From Oryzias latipes (taxonomy: Eukaryota; Chordata; Actinopteri; Beloniformes; Adrianichthyidae), in assembly GCF_002234675.1 (NCBI RefSeq), contig NC_019867.2:2002001-2066000 (forward strand): 64,000 bases of DNA. The letters run 5' to 3'. Position numbers and translations under genes: made by a program. The notes under the pieces were generated by a model. That model searched no databases, was not told the DNA's origin, and was given only the letters and a program-made list of their open reading frames with translations. Of this stretch, positions 12,899-24,741 are shown piece after piece; position 1 is the stretch's first letter; every line of letters starts with the position of its first letter.

Positions 12899-13572
12899 AG
12901 GCCTGTTCACACCGGGACGAATTTCGCCGGCGATTTTCGCCGACGTTTAACGCCTCGTGACTAAACAAAGGGCACCAATGAGAGTGTGCACACCGACGCG
13001 AAAAAACGCCAAGCGCCAAAGCGTCAAAAAAAAAACCCGCCTCGGGTTCGTTTTTTTTTTTCGACGCGTCGCGTCGAAATCTACTCGACCAATGAGAATG
13101 GCGCTTTTGCTCACGTGTCTGGAGCTTCTGAAGTTACAGTAAAACACAACTTTGGGGCGCTCAAACACAAAACTGCCTTGCTGAGCACACATACCAGCGA
13201 AGAAGATAGACGCCAAGTAGCGTCTACACTGCCGCGAAGAAATAATGACGGACATTCTAAAATATCCCCTTACCAAGTACCAGTTGGAGCTACTGATGCT
13301 TGAAATATTCATGTTTTCTTTGTATTATTCTGACAAGCGCGTAAATACTTGCTCTCTTCTTCTGAGTGAAAAGCGACTTTAAGAATCGTAAAGTTGTGCA
13401 GCGCCACCTTGTGTACAGGAGTATTTCTGTTTTACATTAAGCGCCATCTAATGTCAGGGAATGAAATTGCATGTTCGCTCGGCTCACCGTCAGCGAAAAT
13501 CGCCTGGGTTTGAACACAAAAAACGCTGGCGAATAACGCCTGGCGAATATTCGTCCCGGTGTGTACGGGCCT
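12899..13572. mobile_element. Non-autonomous PIF/Harbinger-like transposon
   Basis: The element is 674 bases long. Its terminal inverted repeats start AGGCCTGTTCACACCGGGAC on the left and, read inward from the right, AGGCCCGTACACACCGGGAC; similarity continues for about 30 bases. It is flanked by a perfect TAA target duplication (12896-12898 and 13573-13575), as expected for PIF/Harbinger elements, which target TWA. No transposase frame is present, so it is a MITE-like derivative. Confidence 0.8.
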
Positions 13573-14662
13573 TAAGGGCGGTGGGGACCGAGGCTTTAGA
13601 CACACGAGCTTTTAGATTTCATCCATGTAGAAATAGAAACCTGAGGGTAGAGATCAATGATGGAACATTTGTATTTAGATCTTTTTGATGACTTTCCAAA
13701 CTTCGAAAGTACATCTGGAACTGATTCTTTGTGAAAAATTGTTTCTTCAATAAAAACCCTTCAATTTACTCCTGAAGAGTTCATCTGATATTTCTGCCAA
13801 CTAATAAATTACAATTAAATAAAGTACGGTGTAGTTAATATATGACAGTATTCCATAATATGTAGTACATTTAGTCGTGTCCGTTAAAGAGAAGATATCC
13901 AAAAGGTCTAAATCATATCAATCCAGGATTTTCCAAAGTTTCTATGTCTGAGATGTTTGTCCTTCTCAGAAACGCTCCATCACAGCAGATCTCTTGGTTT
14001 CTAATTTTCCCAGAACTCCGTTCAGTAAACTGGCAGCATTGTTGACTGGTGGGATTAGAGGTTTGATAAAACAGACGGACACTGTCCTTTTCTCTGATCT
14101 CTGTATCGTCTTTCCACGGCGTTCCTCTGTTTCAGGTTTTTTTTTCTTCTTTAATCATTCAAATCCGATTAATTGAAGCAGATTGCGAGGGGGGCCCCCC
14201 GAGCACAAGATGCGTAACTGATTATTCATCTATATGGTAGATGTTTACTGGACATAAAACTCTATTATGTCACTCTATTAGAGGTCTAACAGTGTTCAAA
14301 ATCTGCATATAGAGGTCCAGCCCTAAAAGCGGATCGATGCTCGGAACAAAGGAACCTCAACTGGCCGTCAAAATCGACTTCTGCTCAACTTCCAAACTGT
14401 GTTAAATGAGAAAATTGATTAGTAATAAACGAAATCCACTTTTCTTTTGATTTCATCTCCATAGCAACAGTTTTATTTTTTGGTCGCCTGGGGGGGACAA
14501 ACAGGTCGATGTCATTTTTAGAAAAATCGGCAAAAGTACATTTTTGGATCTCCATGGCAACGGAGGTTTTTGTTAACCACGCCCACATTCCTAATAAGTC
14601 CTTGTCATATGTCATATCGTTTAGTTCAGCTTTTCGCAATCTTTTTGTTTCTGTTGTGAAGA

Positions 14663-15300
14663 CCGTGTCACACAGCCACCACGTACATTTTGCGCATATT
14701 TATAAGGATTATAAAACTGGTCATACGTGAATCTACGTGAAAAAACTGAGAAAAGTCGAGGTCTTCACGAAGTTTTCACAGCTGGATCGCGAATGAACCA
14801 CGTTAAAACCACAGAAGGAGTACGAATAAACCACGCAAAGAACACGTAAATTAACGTTGCACGTAGATTATTGTGTTGTTTATACGCAATTCATTAGCGA
14901 TGCGTGCGTCAATTATGGAATTTGAATGTGATATGTGCGCCGAATACGCAATATAGAAGTAATACATCGATGGTAGATGCGTGAAAAGTCCGTCAGACAT
15001 ACGTGGAACAAATTTAGCCACAAATGTACGTGTGTATCTCGGAAAAATCCCAAACAATTGCACAAGATTTACGACGTAATTATTCGGTATAGACGGTGTA
15101 AAATACGTGTAAACTGCGTAATTCTGAACCGACCAAAGATTTTGAACAGCTCAAGACCGAATTCATGTGAAGACCCTCGACGGACACATCAACCAATGAC
15201 GAACGTTAGAAACACTTATGAATGACGTTTATCACGCATAAAAGAAGGAAATTTCATTGTGGAAATTGCAAAAAATGGACGTAGTGGCGGCGTGACGCGT
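14663..15300. mobile_element. Inverted-repeat element rich in ACGT motifs
   Basis: The ends form an imperfect inverted repeat of about 33 bases: the left starts CCGTGTCACACAGCCACCAC and the right, read inward, starts CGCGTCACGCCGCCACTACG. The interior is crowded with ACGT/TACGTG strings. No protein is encoded. A third copy of this terminus lies near 21180-21215, so it is a dispersed family. I cannot assign a superfamily because no clear target duplication is visible. Confidence 0.55.
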
Positions 15301-15879
15301 TAATGGAAAGCAACATCTTTGTGAAACATCAGCCTGCTGGTTGTTTGTCCACCTATTGTTGATCCATCAACCATTTGATCCAAATTTGTTTTCTTGGGTA
15401 TTATTGTGTCAAATCCAAATTTCAAACTCGAGAAGCAAAAAATCTGCAGAAGTTTTCTGTAGCTTTGGTCTTTTTCATGAAGCTAAAATAAACAGAAAAA
15501 AAAGCTGGAAAGCCACAAGGCTGGACTTTTTTAGTTCTGGATGAGAACTTGAAACGTGTGAGCGCTTGTGGCCACATTAGGATCAACTGTGGTCTGATGG
15601 ATCCAGATGGGAAGCAACCTGAAGCCCATGCACGTCTGCGGAGCACGCTGACGCGCATCGCTGTCATGTTCTGCTTCTTGCTTTATGATTTCAGCCCAAT
15701 TGAAAAGCTAAACAGAGGAAATCAGAGTGCAGGATTGCGTAAATCCCACTTTGCCTTCTTTTCTGTGTCGTTTTCGTCTGTTTTGGCTGCATTACTCGAA
15801 GGAAAACAAACAACATTTTCTAGTTTGTGAAAGCCAAACAGTTTTGTCCGACTGCTGGGTTTTCTCTCATTCCTCTGCA

Positions 15880-16600
15880 GCCGCAGTGCCGTCACTCTGT
15901 ATTACCCGGCTAAAGGTTACAGACCGGGGATGAGCGATGGTCTCCTCGGCGTGCTGACTGGGTGGAGGCAGCCCGAAAAGCCGGCTGTGGTTTCCGTGGA
16001 GCTTCAGCTGCTGCAGTTTGGGTGAAAAGCGAAGAAGCTCAATGTGAGATTTTCCACACATAAAAACACCCTTTTTGCTGCAGTTAAGGCTTTTTTTGCG
16101 GCCGATGATCAGCGTTCAGTCCTGTTTAGGAGATGTAAACCTTTCAGGAGTTGGACCCTAAGCTCCAGCCGGCGAGAAAGACATTTTTGCCATCTGAAGA
16201 CATTCTGAGATCAAACCCAACTAGATGAGCTTTCAGCAGCACACAAAATTGCACATTACACAATTCCACTCGCTGAAAAGTTGCACTGCGGGGAGAGAAG
16301 AAAACCTCCTAACAAATACAAGTTTATTTGAAGTAGAGACAAGGAAAATTATCATTTTTTTAGGGCCTGCGCTCCATATGACAGTAATTTGGGAGCATTG
16401 TGTATCTTGGCCTGGGCGTGTGGTCCATGATGGATGACAGGAGAGAAAACTGAGAGCCGCTGGCTGCAGCAGAGACATGCAAATTGCTTTCAGCTGATTG
16501 CCGCATTCTGCTCCAGATTCATCAAGTGGATTACGGTTTTGCCTCATTCTTCACAGGCAGAATTAGCAGATCGGCTCCTCTGATGGGTGGAGGAGGGAGA
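15880..16600. promoter_or_regulatory. Candidate lhx6/ptgs1 intergenic regulatory block
   Basis: Two complex, non-repetitive patches lie here, about 15880-16060 and 16440-16560. The second contains a perfect octamer ATGCAAAT (16477-16484), the consensus for POU factors, close to E-box-like CAGCTG and TAAT-like cores. It sits about 7 kb upstream of the lhx6 start. Function is inference only. Confidence 0.25.
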
Positions 16601-16929
16601 GTCTGACGCCGTCTCTCCAGGTGAAGCTGCAGAACGGTTGTTTCTTTCAGCGCCAGAGGAAATGTTCACATGAAAATCCTCTTTGTGTATTCTCAGATGT
16701 GAAACAGAGGCTTCATCAGAACCGAATGCCTGAAGGATCTAGACTTTAAGAGAAATTCAAATTGAGGGATTGAAGATTAAACATTAGATTAGATAATCCG
16801 CCTCGTTGGGTGTGGTTTTGTAAAGTTTCATGTCTGGGGTTTGAATGGAGATTCTGTTGTTTTGTTTGTCTGCAAAGATCCAGAAGAATCACGTCTAAAC
16901 TCACAAATAAACCCAGGAATTGAGATCCG

Positions 16930-17430
16930 ATTCATTTCAATTCGATTTTCTTTATTTCAAACACAAATGAAAATAAACACAAGACTTTAAAATAGACAGA
17001 TGAAACAAGACAGTGTCCTTTTTTTTACAACACCAGATCATCTGCATATTTCAATGCCACACAGTCACTCTGCACCCTAGCACCCATGCAGAGGTGACAT
17101 TTTGGTTTTTCTGGCCTTGTACAGTTCCATCAGTGACATCTTGTGTGTGTTTTTGAATCCATCTAAGCTTTTGGTCTGTTTTAAACCTTCATCCAATCCG
17201 TTACATAAATCCACACCACAAATGGATGAGCACATTTTCTTTTTATTTACTATAGGAATGCTGTTTTGAAGTTCAACTGATTTCTTAAATTGTAACTCCC
17301 GTCTCTGTCCTTGAACATTTGCTGTATGTTTACTGAAAGTGAGTTATTTCTGGCTTTAAACATGACGAGTGCTGTTTTAAGTTTCACTATAGTTCCCACA
17401 ATTGAATAATCCCAAAAGATGAACCTGATA
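16930..17430 (-). mobile_element. 3' end of a non-LTR retrotransposon (LINE), decayed
   Basis: Read on the minus strand, frames broken by stops give peptides such as MFKARNNSLSVNIQQMF and DGSYNLRNQLNFK, followed by HPFVVWI. This is the layout of the C-terminal region seen in fish LINE polyproteins (a KARN...YNLR...NF pattern followed by a C-V-WN segment). The remnant has no intact frame. Family assignment is from memory of the motif pattern. Confidence 0.5.
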
Positions 17431-17949
17431 AGAACAGAAACTTGTAGTTTGAGCGGGTGCAGCTAAACTCCAGCCATCTCCACCTCCGTCCTCCTGGAGT
17501 TTGACGTGGGAACTATTTTCTTTCAGCTTTGCAGAGGCTCAAAGCCAGCTTTTAGTGAACGCCGCTTGGGTCTGCAGGAATGTGGATCCCTAACGTTTCC
17601 CTCCAACAGCCGGCTGTGCCGATGCTGTTGGCTCCACTGGAGACGCTGCAGCTGCAACACCACAGACATGAAAACGTTCGCTCAAAAGGTATTTATTGAC
17701 AGAATATGTGTCGCACTTTCTTTACAAGAATAAAAGAAAATCACAAAATGCTTCACAACATACAAGTAAAATGCTGTAAAACTGAATAAATAAGTAGAAC
17801 ATCCTTAACGAATACAAAGCAGGAAGTTGGACAAATGATTCTCCAGGAGGAAAGTTTAGAAGGTCGTTGTTGACAAGATCATAAAAAAGTTTGTTTCATA
17901 AAATCAGAAAAGAGAAGGAGACGTGGCAATGAGAAGTGTCGCCACACTG

Positions 17950-19235
17950 GAAAAAATATTGTTCTCCAAAACAATTAAAAAATGTAAAATACACGGTTTT
18001 TTTCCTGGTTATCACCGAATAAAAGAGAGAGAATTAGCAGAATTTGTCTTAGTAAGTTGACATCACAAAGTTGTGGTGTCAGCTCTTTTAAAACAAGTCT
18101 TGAAAACATAAATTCTTAGATTTAGGTAAATTACTCTGGTAAATAAGATAATATGTCTGAAAATCTGTGTTTAGCCCGATGAATTTGATATATTGCTAGA
18201 ACCCAACCCCCAAAAAACTTATCGTTAAACACTTTTTGCCCCCAAAGGTATCCTACTTTAACAGCTACAACAGTCCTACTTATTTCTAGACCATAATCAT
18301 TTCAGAGACTGGAATCCCACATTTCAAGATCAATTTGTCTTAAGATTCTATAAATCTTCAGGCTTCTTAAATCGAGTAAGTATTTTTCTTAAAACAAGAC
18401 GCTCCCTGTTCACAAAAAAGAACTTTGAAATACTCTGTAAGTAAAGAAACCCTAAAAAATACAATGTAAAAAACAAATGTTAAAATACTTTGTAAAAGAC
18501 AGAAATCTTAGTACTATAGTACTTTAAGTATAAAAACTTAAGATTGTATGGAAAGTACTCTTAAGAATACACTGTAAAGTAAAAAAAAACCCAAAAATAC
18601 TATTTAAAGTAAAAAAAAAACATCAAATACTATGTAAAGTTAAAAGGAAAAGAAAACAAATTATCTAAAATAAAAAAAATAAAACATTATGCACTCATCT
18701 TTTTAAAATTAATTTTAATCTTTAATCTGTCATTTTTTTGAATTAGCTGTAGTTAATATTGACTGTTTTTACTCACGTGGTGTAAAGTGTCTTTGTGTGC
18801 CTTTTAAAGCGCTATACAATTAAATTGTATTATTATTATTATTAAAATTAAAAATAACAATCCAATATACAAGGTAAAAACATAACCTTACAAATGGTGT
18901 GTAAAGTTTGTGAGGTAAAACTAACTTTAAAATATGTAAAGTTAAAAAAAAAAAACAAATATGTGAGTGAAAGTGAAACAAAAACCTTACTCAAGTTTTT
19001 AAGGTAAAAATAACTATAAAATATAATATGAAGTAAAAAAAAACTAAAATACGATGTAATATCTAATAAAACTTAAAAATGATATGTAAACTTAATAAAA
19101 ATATCAAAAAAGTGTTATATGTAAAATAAAAGAAAAATGGTGTAAAGTAAAACATTGAAACCTTAACTCTACTTTGTAAAGTTTAAAAAAAAAAACTACT
19201 TAAAACAGTATGTAAAGTTAAAAAATACTTTAAAG
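17950..19235. repeat. AT-rich dispersed repeat R2 with ATACTATGTAAAGT tail, copy 1
   Basis: The first part (about 18030-18420) matches 27290-27640 in the same order: AGAATTTGTCTT, TTACTCTGGTAA, ACACTTTTTG(G)CCCCC and AAGATCAATTTGTCTT. The second part is a loose tandem array of diverged units around ATACTATGTAAAGT, spaced roughly 25-30 bases. A separate LINE-like 3' tail (GCGCTATACAATTAAA, then ATT repeats) lies inside near 18800-18845. No coding capacity. Confidence 0.65.
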
Positions 19236-20760
19236 AGAACAAATGACTCAACAGGATGTTTCAGATTTTTTTTGTCTCAAACACGTCTTTACATCTGACT
19301 GAAAAGTGTGTCGTATATTTGTGTATAAACTACTGCAGACTCCAGTCCGGTGAGTGGGACTTTGTGTTTTCACACTAGTGCAGCAGAACAAACCCGATCC
19401 TCCTGACGCAGATCCAACTCTGTTTGAGGACCAGGTCGGAGTCAAAGACCAGCTAACCAGCTCCAGAAGGAAAATCGCTTCCTTCCGACCACTTGCACCC
19501 ACCTGCAGTGACCTGCGGTGATCGTGGGGCGGACGAGCAGCTCGATCATCAAAACCCCTCTCTGGTTGGGGTTCTGGTCAGCCCACCAACAGCCCTGCCC
19601 CACCTCGGAGAGTAGAGCATTTAAACTGTCACATTAAATAGGCTCCACGTGAAGATCACATGTGCGGGACTCATGGCATGTTTAGCTGGATGCCGCCTGC
19701 AATATCCTGCAGCTGTGGTGATCCACACGGGTGTTCAGTTGAGTGTAAGCGACAGGTTCTGGCACGCTCCCATCAGGGGGAAAGGTGGGACAGGAAGCGG
19801 AGGGCGGCTGGGGCAGGGACCTCCAACCTGCAGGACAAGAAGGACGCACGTGGTTGGAAATAGGCTGGCAAGTGGGCTCCCCCCCACACAGCAGAAGGAT
19901 GTGCGCCACGGCCTGAAACTGTTAACACTTAAGCCGGGGTGTGTGTGCAGAACGTGCACGGCACAATGAGAGGGTTCTGTTTTTCTACACGGAGCAGTGC
20001 CAGCCGCCTGACAGCTGAGAAATGACTCCAGCTTTCACTCCTGCAAAACATTTGCAGCAAAAAGCGTGAAAGTCCGAGCAGAACCAAACACCGGCCCAGA
20101 AGTGCTACAGACAGGAAGTTTGCCCACAAAGACACCAGCTCAGGGGGGAAACGTCCAGTTTCAGCTCAAAGATTTCTGACATTATTTTCTATTTCCACTC
20201 AAATCTAAACCTATTTACAGTTAATTTTGAACAGAATGTTTTTTTTATTCAAAATGCCTCAAACCTCAAATCTCCAAGTGTAAAAAAAACATTTTTATAA
20301 ACCACAGAAACTGCAAGAAAGAGTCAAATTTGAATTAAAGTAGCTTTTTTATGTTAATGGAGCTTCAAACCTGCTGAAATATCTGCTGAAACTCTGTGAA
20401 AACCTTTTCATAAACAAAGCTTAAAAGAATAAAATATCAATTTGTTAATTTAATATGTTTAAGGAAAGAAAGGGTCTTTAAGTGGTGACTTTTACCCCAA
20501 ATATTGTGATTTATAATTGTTATAATTTAATATATTCAATGGGTCACATGTATTTATTTATACGCTAGTATGTTCATTTGTGATTAGGAGCAATAAAAAG
20601 GTCAAGAATTGACCATCATTTAGTCTTTTTTGTAATCTGTTTATTCATTAGTATTTTGTAGTTCTGATATGTCTATGTGCCTTTGTTAGTGTCTTTTTCC
20701 TTTGTGTTATTTGTTGTTGTTGCTTAAATCACTTAAAATGTTGATCTCTTGGACACTATG
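19236..20760. other. Gene-free intergenic DNA
   Basis: Positions 19380-20150 are of balanced composition and contain short open frames on both strands, but none has a recognisable domain or splice context. Positions 20150-20760 are AT-rich. Nothing here is called as a gene. Confidence 0.4.
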
Positions 20761-20776
20761 GCTCCCTCTGGTGGCG
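20761..20776 (-). promoter_or_regulatory. CTCF-type motif
   Basis: The minus strand reads CGCCACCAGAGGGAGC, an excellent match to the vertebrate CTCF core (CCACCAG followed by a G-rich block and GC). It lies between lhx6 and ptgs1, which in other vertebrates have very different expression. The same string can also be carried by dispersed repeats, and occupancy is unknown. Confidence 0.45.
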
Positions 20777-21120
20777 ACAAGTGGCAAAAAACTTCAGCAT
20801 CTTTTCATTTCTGTATTTGTCAGAATCTTGGTCAAACAGTAAGTAAAGAGTAAGAGTCTGTACAGAAATGTGTTTGGTCAGAAATGCACCTGAAACACAG
20901 AAAAATACATTTAAAGCTTTAAAAAACATATTAGCAAAAGAATCTCTTAATTCATGTGGTATTAGTGTAATTATTCAATGGGAAATGTAGCATGATTTCA
21001 CGCATTTTATTATACTTTCATACTTTTTCTTCCTTTGACCTTTGATGAAAATGTCAGGCCTCTCTCATCTTTTTAAGAGGGAGAACTTGCACAATTGGTG
21101 GCTGACTGAATACTTTTTTG

Positions 21121-21215
21121 CTCCACTGTGAATCACGCATGTATCAGAAAAGACCAAAATTCCTTACGTGGAAAATGCGCAAAAAGAACGTAGCAGCTGT
21201 GTGACACGGCCAGAA
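21121..21215. mobile_element. Solo terminus of the ACGT-rich inverted-repeat element
   Basis: Positions about 21180-21215, reverse-complemented, begin CCGTGTCACACAGCTGCTAC and continue to TTTTTGCGCA. This closely matches the left terminus at 14663. Only one end was recognised. Confidence 0.5.
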
Positions 21216-22189
21216 AGACTAATGTTCAATTCCTGCTTTTAGGCTACTTCTCCTTGAAATGTAGAAGTTTAGAGTAAAGTTTAACGTATCAGAGGAATTT
21301 TTTAGTGCAGATATCACTTCAGATAGTGGACAAAAGTAATCGTAATGAACGCATGATCGGAATAAAAAGATCAAAAAAATTTTTCCGATGGAGATTATGC
21401 TGATTGTTGATCCGATTGTAGTGCATCATGTAAAAAGTTTATTCCCATTGTGGGTCACTGCTGCTCTGGTTTAGGTCAAGCGTAGACGGTGTGGCGCTCC
21501 AAAGGAGTCAGTCTGGGTGAGCGAGCTGCTGGACTCAGGAGAACCGGATCTCCCCGGAAAACCGGGTCCCAAGCAGAGGAGCGGCTTTGGGACGGTGTGT
21601 GACCCAACGGAATGGAGGAATGCCGCGCAGTCCTGAGAAACCGTGTAAACAATCACGTGAATTCACGTTTCCAGTCGTGTCCAGTTGAAATAAAGGCTTG
21701 TGTTCCCACATATTTACGTTCAGTCAAGTTGCAGATTGCAGCCTTGACCGCATGGATTTGAACTGCATCCACGGCTAAACGTTCAAATCACATGTACCTG
21801 CTGATGCGCGTTTTCTATACAGATGGTCATTCGATCCGTTGTCTTTGGGAAAACATTCGTCCTGCTGCTCTGAGCACAGTCAGCTCGCCGTTCTCCACGG
21901 GGGTCTGTCCTTCTTCTCAATCACCTGCTGCTCCTAACAGGTTTAACAAATGATGCTCTAAGGACCCACCGCTGTCAGAAACCCAGTCCTGCGTGACCCG
22001 GGAGGCCCGCTCTGTCGCTCAGCTTGGCGTGCTTCAGGACTGAAAGGGAAGTCTGCTAATCTGTAACCTGAACCGCTGGAAGGAAGGAGTCAGGAACCAG
22101 CCTTCAGCGCTTTCACCAATCGTATTCATCACTGCAGCAGGACCCGGGCTCTTTCGGATTGGGAGCACAGCTTAACTAAACATGTTCTC

Positions 22190-22450
22190 CATAAAATAAA
22201 TGCTTCCAGGTTACTCCCAGTCCAGGTCCCGCTCAGCCGACCATCTGATCCCAATTAGCAGGTTTGCTGTAGAAGCAGCAAGGCTCGGCCTGCAGAGGAA
22301 CCATGGCAACCGCTCCTGCCAGAAGAAGTCCTGCAGGCACTTGTGAAGCGGGAAATGGCGATTTGATAATTAGTTCCTGATGCATCTCATTCTTTTTTGT
22401 ATTAATCATGTAAAGGAAGCAGAAAGTAACCTAAATATGAGCCGCTATTG
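22190..22450. promoter_or_regulatory. Candidate conserved non-coding block
   Basis: This complex, repeat-free segment contains CCATGGCAAC (22301-22310, half of an RFX X-box), several homeodomain cores (CCAATTAGCAG, GATAATTAG, TATTAATCATG) and few CpGs. The density of developmental-type motifs suggests an enhancer, possibly of lhx6 (12.5 kb upstream) and less likely of ptgs1 (2.3 kb downstream). Conservation has not been tested. Confidence 0.3.
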
Positions 22451-22739
22451 AAGTCTGAAAGGGAAGCGACTGGAAGGACGAGGCCAAAACTTTTCCAAAT
22501 GTTTTTGACACATTCAACATGCTGAGGTCTGAGGAAAAAAGGGGTTAGGTGTTCTTTCTTTTATTTTGTTTTAATCTTTAATGGTTTTGTTCATCTGATT
22601 TTATTTAGAAAATATTTGTAGGAATGGATTCACTTTTATGCGTCCAAAATGTGAAATCTGGTTGTAAAAACTAGAAAAGTGGAACAGTTTTTATTTTTTT
22701 GTTGCTTTTAATAAAAATAAATAATGGTCATAATCAGTC

Positions 22740-22835
22740 GGGGTCACAGTCCAACTGTCGTTAATTCTAAACAATAATCATTTTATAGACCGGAAGCATA
22801 CATTTTAAGACCAATTTGTCTTAAACATCATACGT
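22740..22835. repeat. Fragment of dispersed repeat R2
   Basis: The order of strings here (CAGTCCAACTGTC, ATAATCATTTTATAGACCGG, TAAGACCAATTTGTCTT) parallels 18260-18350 and 27450-27520. It is a third, short copy of the AT-rich R2 family. Confidence 0.45.
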
Positions 22836-24741
22836 AAATGTTCGTTCACCTTCAAACGTCGGTCTTGCTTTTCATTAGATGCATTTTTACTTTATGGAAG
22901 AAATCAAGTGTTCCAGGAAATGTGCTTGTAGACCACTAACCAATTCACAAATCTAAACTTCTGCTCAAAAATATGACATCAAGTGTTACGGCTGTGTCCG
23001 TATTTGGTTTTGTTCTTTCTTTTTGCTCAGTGTTTTGTGCATCTTGTTTGTATCAGAGTGGGACTTTTGTGAGTGTTTGTGGGAATTTTTTCAGGTGTTG
23101 TGCTGGAAAAGGGCGTGGCCTCCCAGGTAGCTGGGCTGCAACACGTCTCCACTGCAGCTTGGCCCTCTCCTCCATTTGTTTTGTAGTTCTCCACATGTTT
23201 TAGTTTGTGTTGCACTTTGTAGTTCTTTGTGGTTTTGTGTTGTTGCCCACTATGTGTAGTTTTTTTTAGAGTAACTTATAAGTTAAAACTCTTTTTCTCT
23301 TGTTTATGTTGGTCCAGGGAGGTTATGTTTGTCTTTGTTTTCCCGTTTTTGTTAGTGCAGGTAAGATTTTGTTTTCTGGTTGGAGTTTTGTCTGTTATAC
23401 TGGTCTTGGTTCACCCCTGAAGCCTTTTTACTTCACCTGTTCAGTTACTGTTGGTTGTTATTTATTAATTTGTAAATAAATGTGTTATTTTGTATGGAGA
23501 CAAAAGCATTCCAAAAAGGTAAAAATTTGCTAAAAAAGTCAACTGTTTAAAGGCGTGACTGAATAAACTGAGTGTTCTGCAGCCCAGTCATAAGTATGTT
23601 TTTTAATATCAGAATTGTAGTTCATTTGGATTACTGAGACAAAAATAGTGGAAATGAGCTCTTTTTAAAACAAAATGTAAACAAAATCTGAAAGGTTGGC
23701 CCATCTTAAGAAATTCTCATGAATCTAAAACTAGCACGTACTCTTTGAACTAAAATCTTAGTTTTTGTTTTCAAAATAATTACAATGAATTCCAGTCTGA
23801 ACCTTAAATAACTTCCTTTACATTGAAGCTAAAGTTACAGTAAAATCAAGCTTTCCTGTTGTCAAGAGTTTGGAGCAAAATTATTAGGAGTCATTTGCAA
23901 AAACTTGCTCCTTCTAGATTCTGAGAGACCAACATTTTGTAAAAACTTGAAAAGGTGTTTAGCAAAGATATAATAAAACAACTTCAAACTCGCTAAAACA
24001 TCTTGACTGTCTAAAAAAACGAGGTTTAAAACATTTGAAACTGTTTAGGATCGTGTAGGATTTTTCACTGCAGGAACCCGCTGTGGTTCACACAGGAGCC
24101 TCTGGGAGATTCTGCATCATCCAAAGGTTTACAAAAGTGCAAAGAGCAAAGCAGACGTGCTTCATTTGGGCCTGACCTCACCTGAACAAGATGGAGATGA
24201 GGGTCACTGAAAAACCAAATTCAAACAGAAATGAGGTCTTGGTGTGAGCAGAAAGAAGTTAGACGTCTTGGGATTGTTTGTTTGCAGCAACAAAATATTT
24301 CAGCTCAAAAAAATAAAAATCACCTTTAATAAGAATAAACCATCCCAAGACAATTGAAGCTAATTTTCTGAAGTGTGTCAGGCTTCAGAATGTAAAAGAA
24401 TTTTGTGGGTAATGCTCAAATGTTCCAGCAGGAGGCGACAAATTATTTTTCTTTGCACAAACGCATCCTTCATTTCAGTCACTGTAGCAGTGATGATCCA
24501 AAACTCTGCGAATCTGTTAGAAATACCTGTCAATCTCAGCGAAATGCAGTAAATAACTTTATTGTTTTGACTCTATCATCCTTAGAATTATTCAAGGTTG
24601 TTGCGTTCAAATGCACTTCAGGAAGGAAAGAAAAGTGAGTTCCCTCCCCTTTCAACAGGCGATGTTGCCGCACAGAACAGCAATAGTGCTGCTAAAGAAG
24701 AGGTGCAGAACTGAGGGACAAGCCTTTCAGACGGCCTGATC

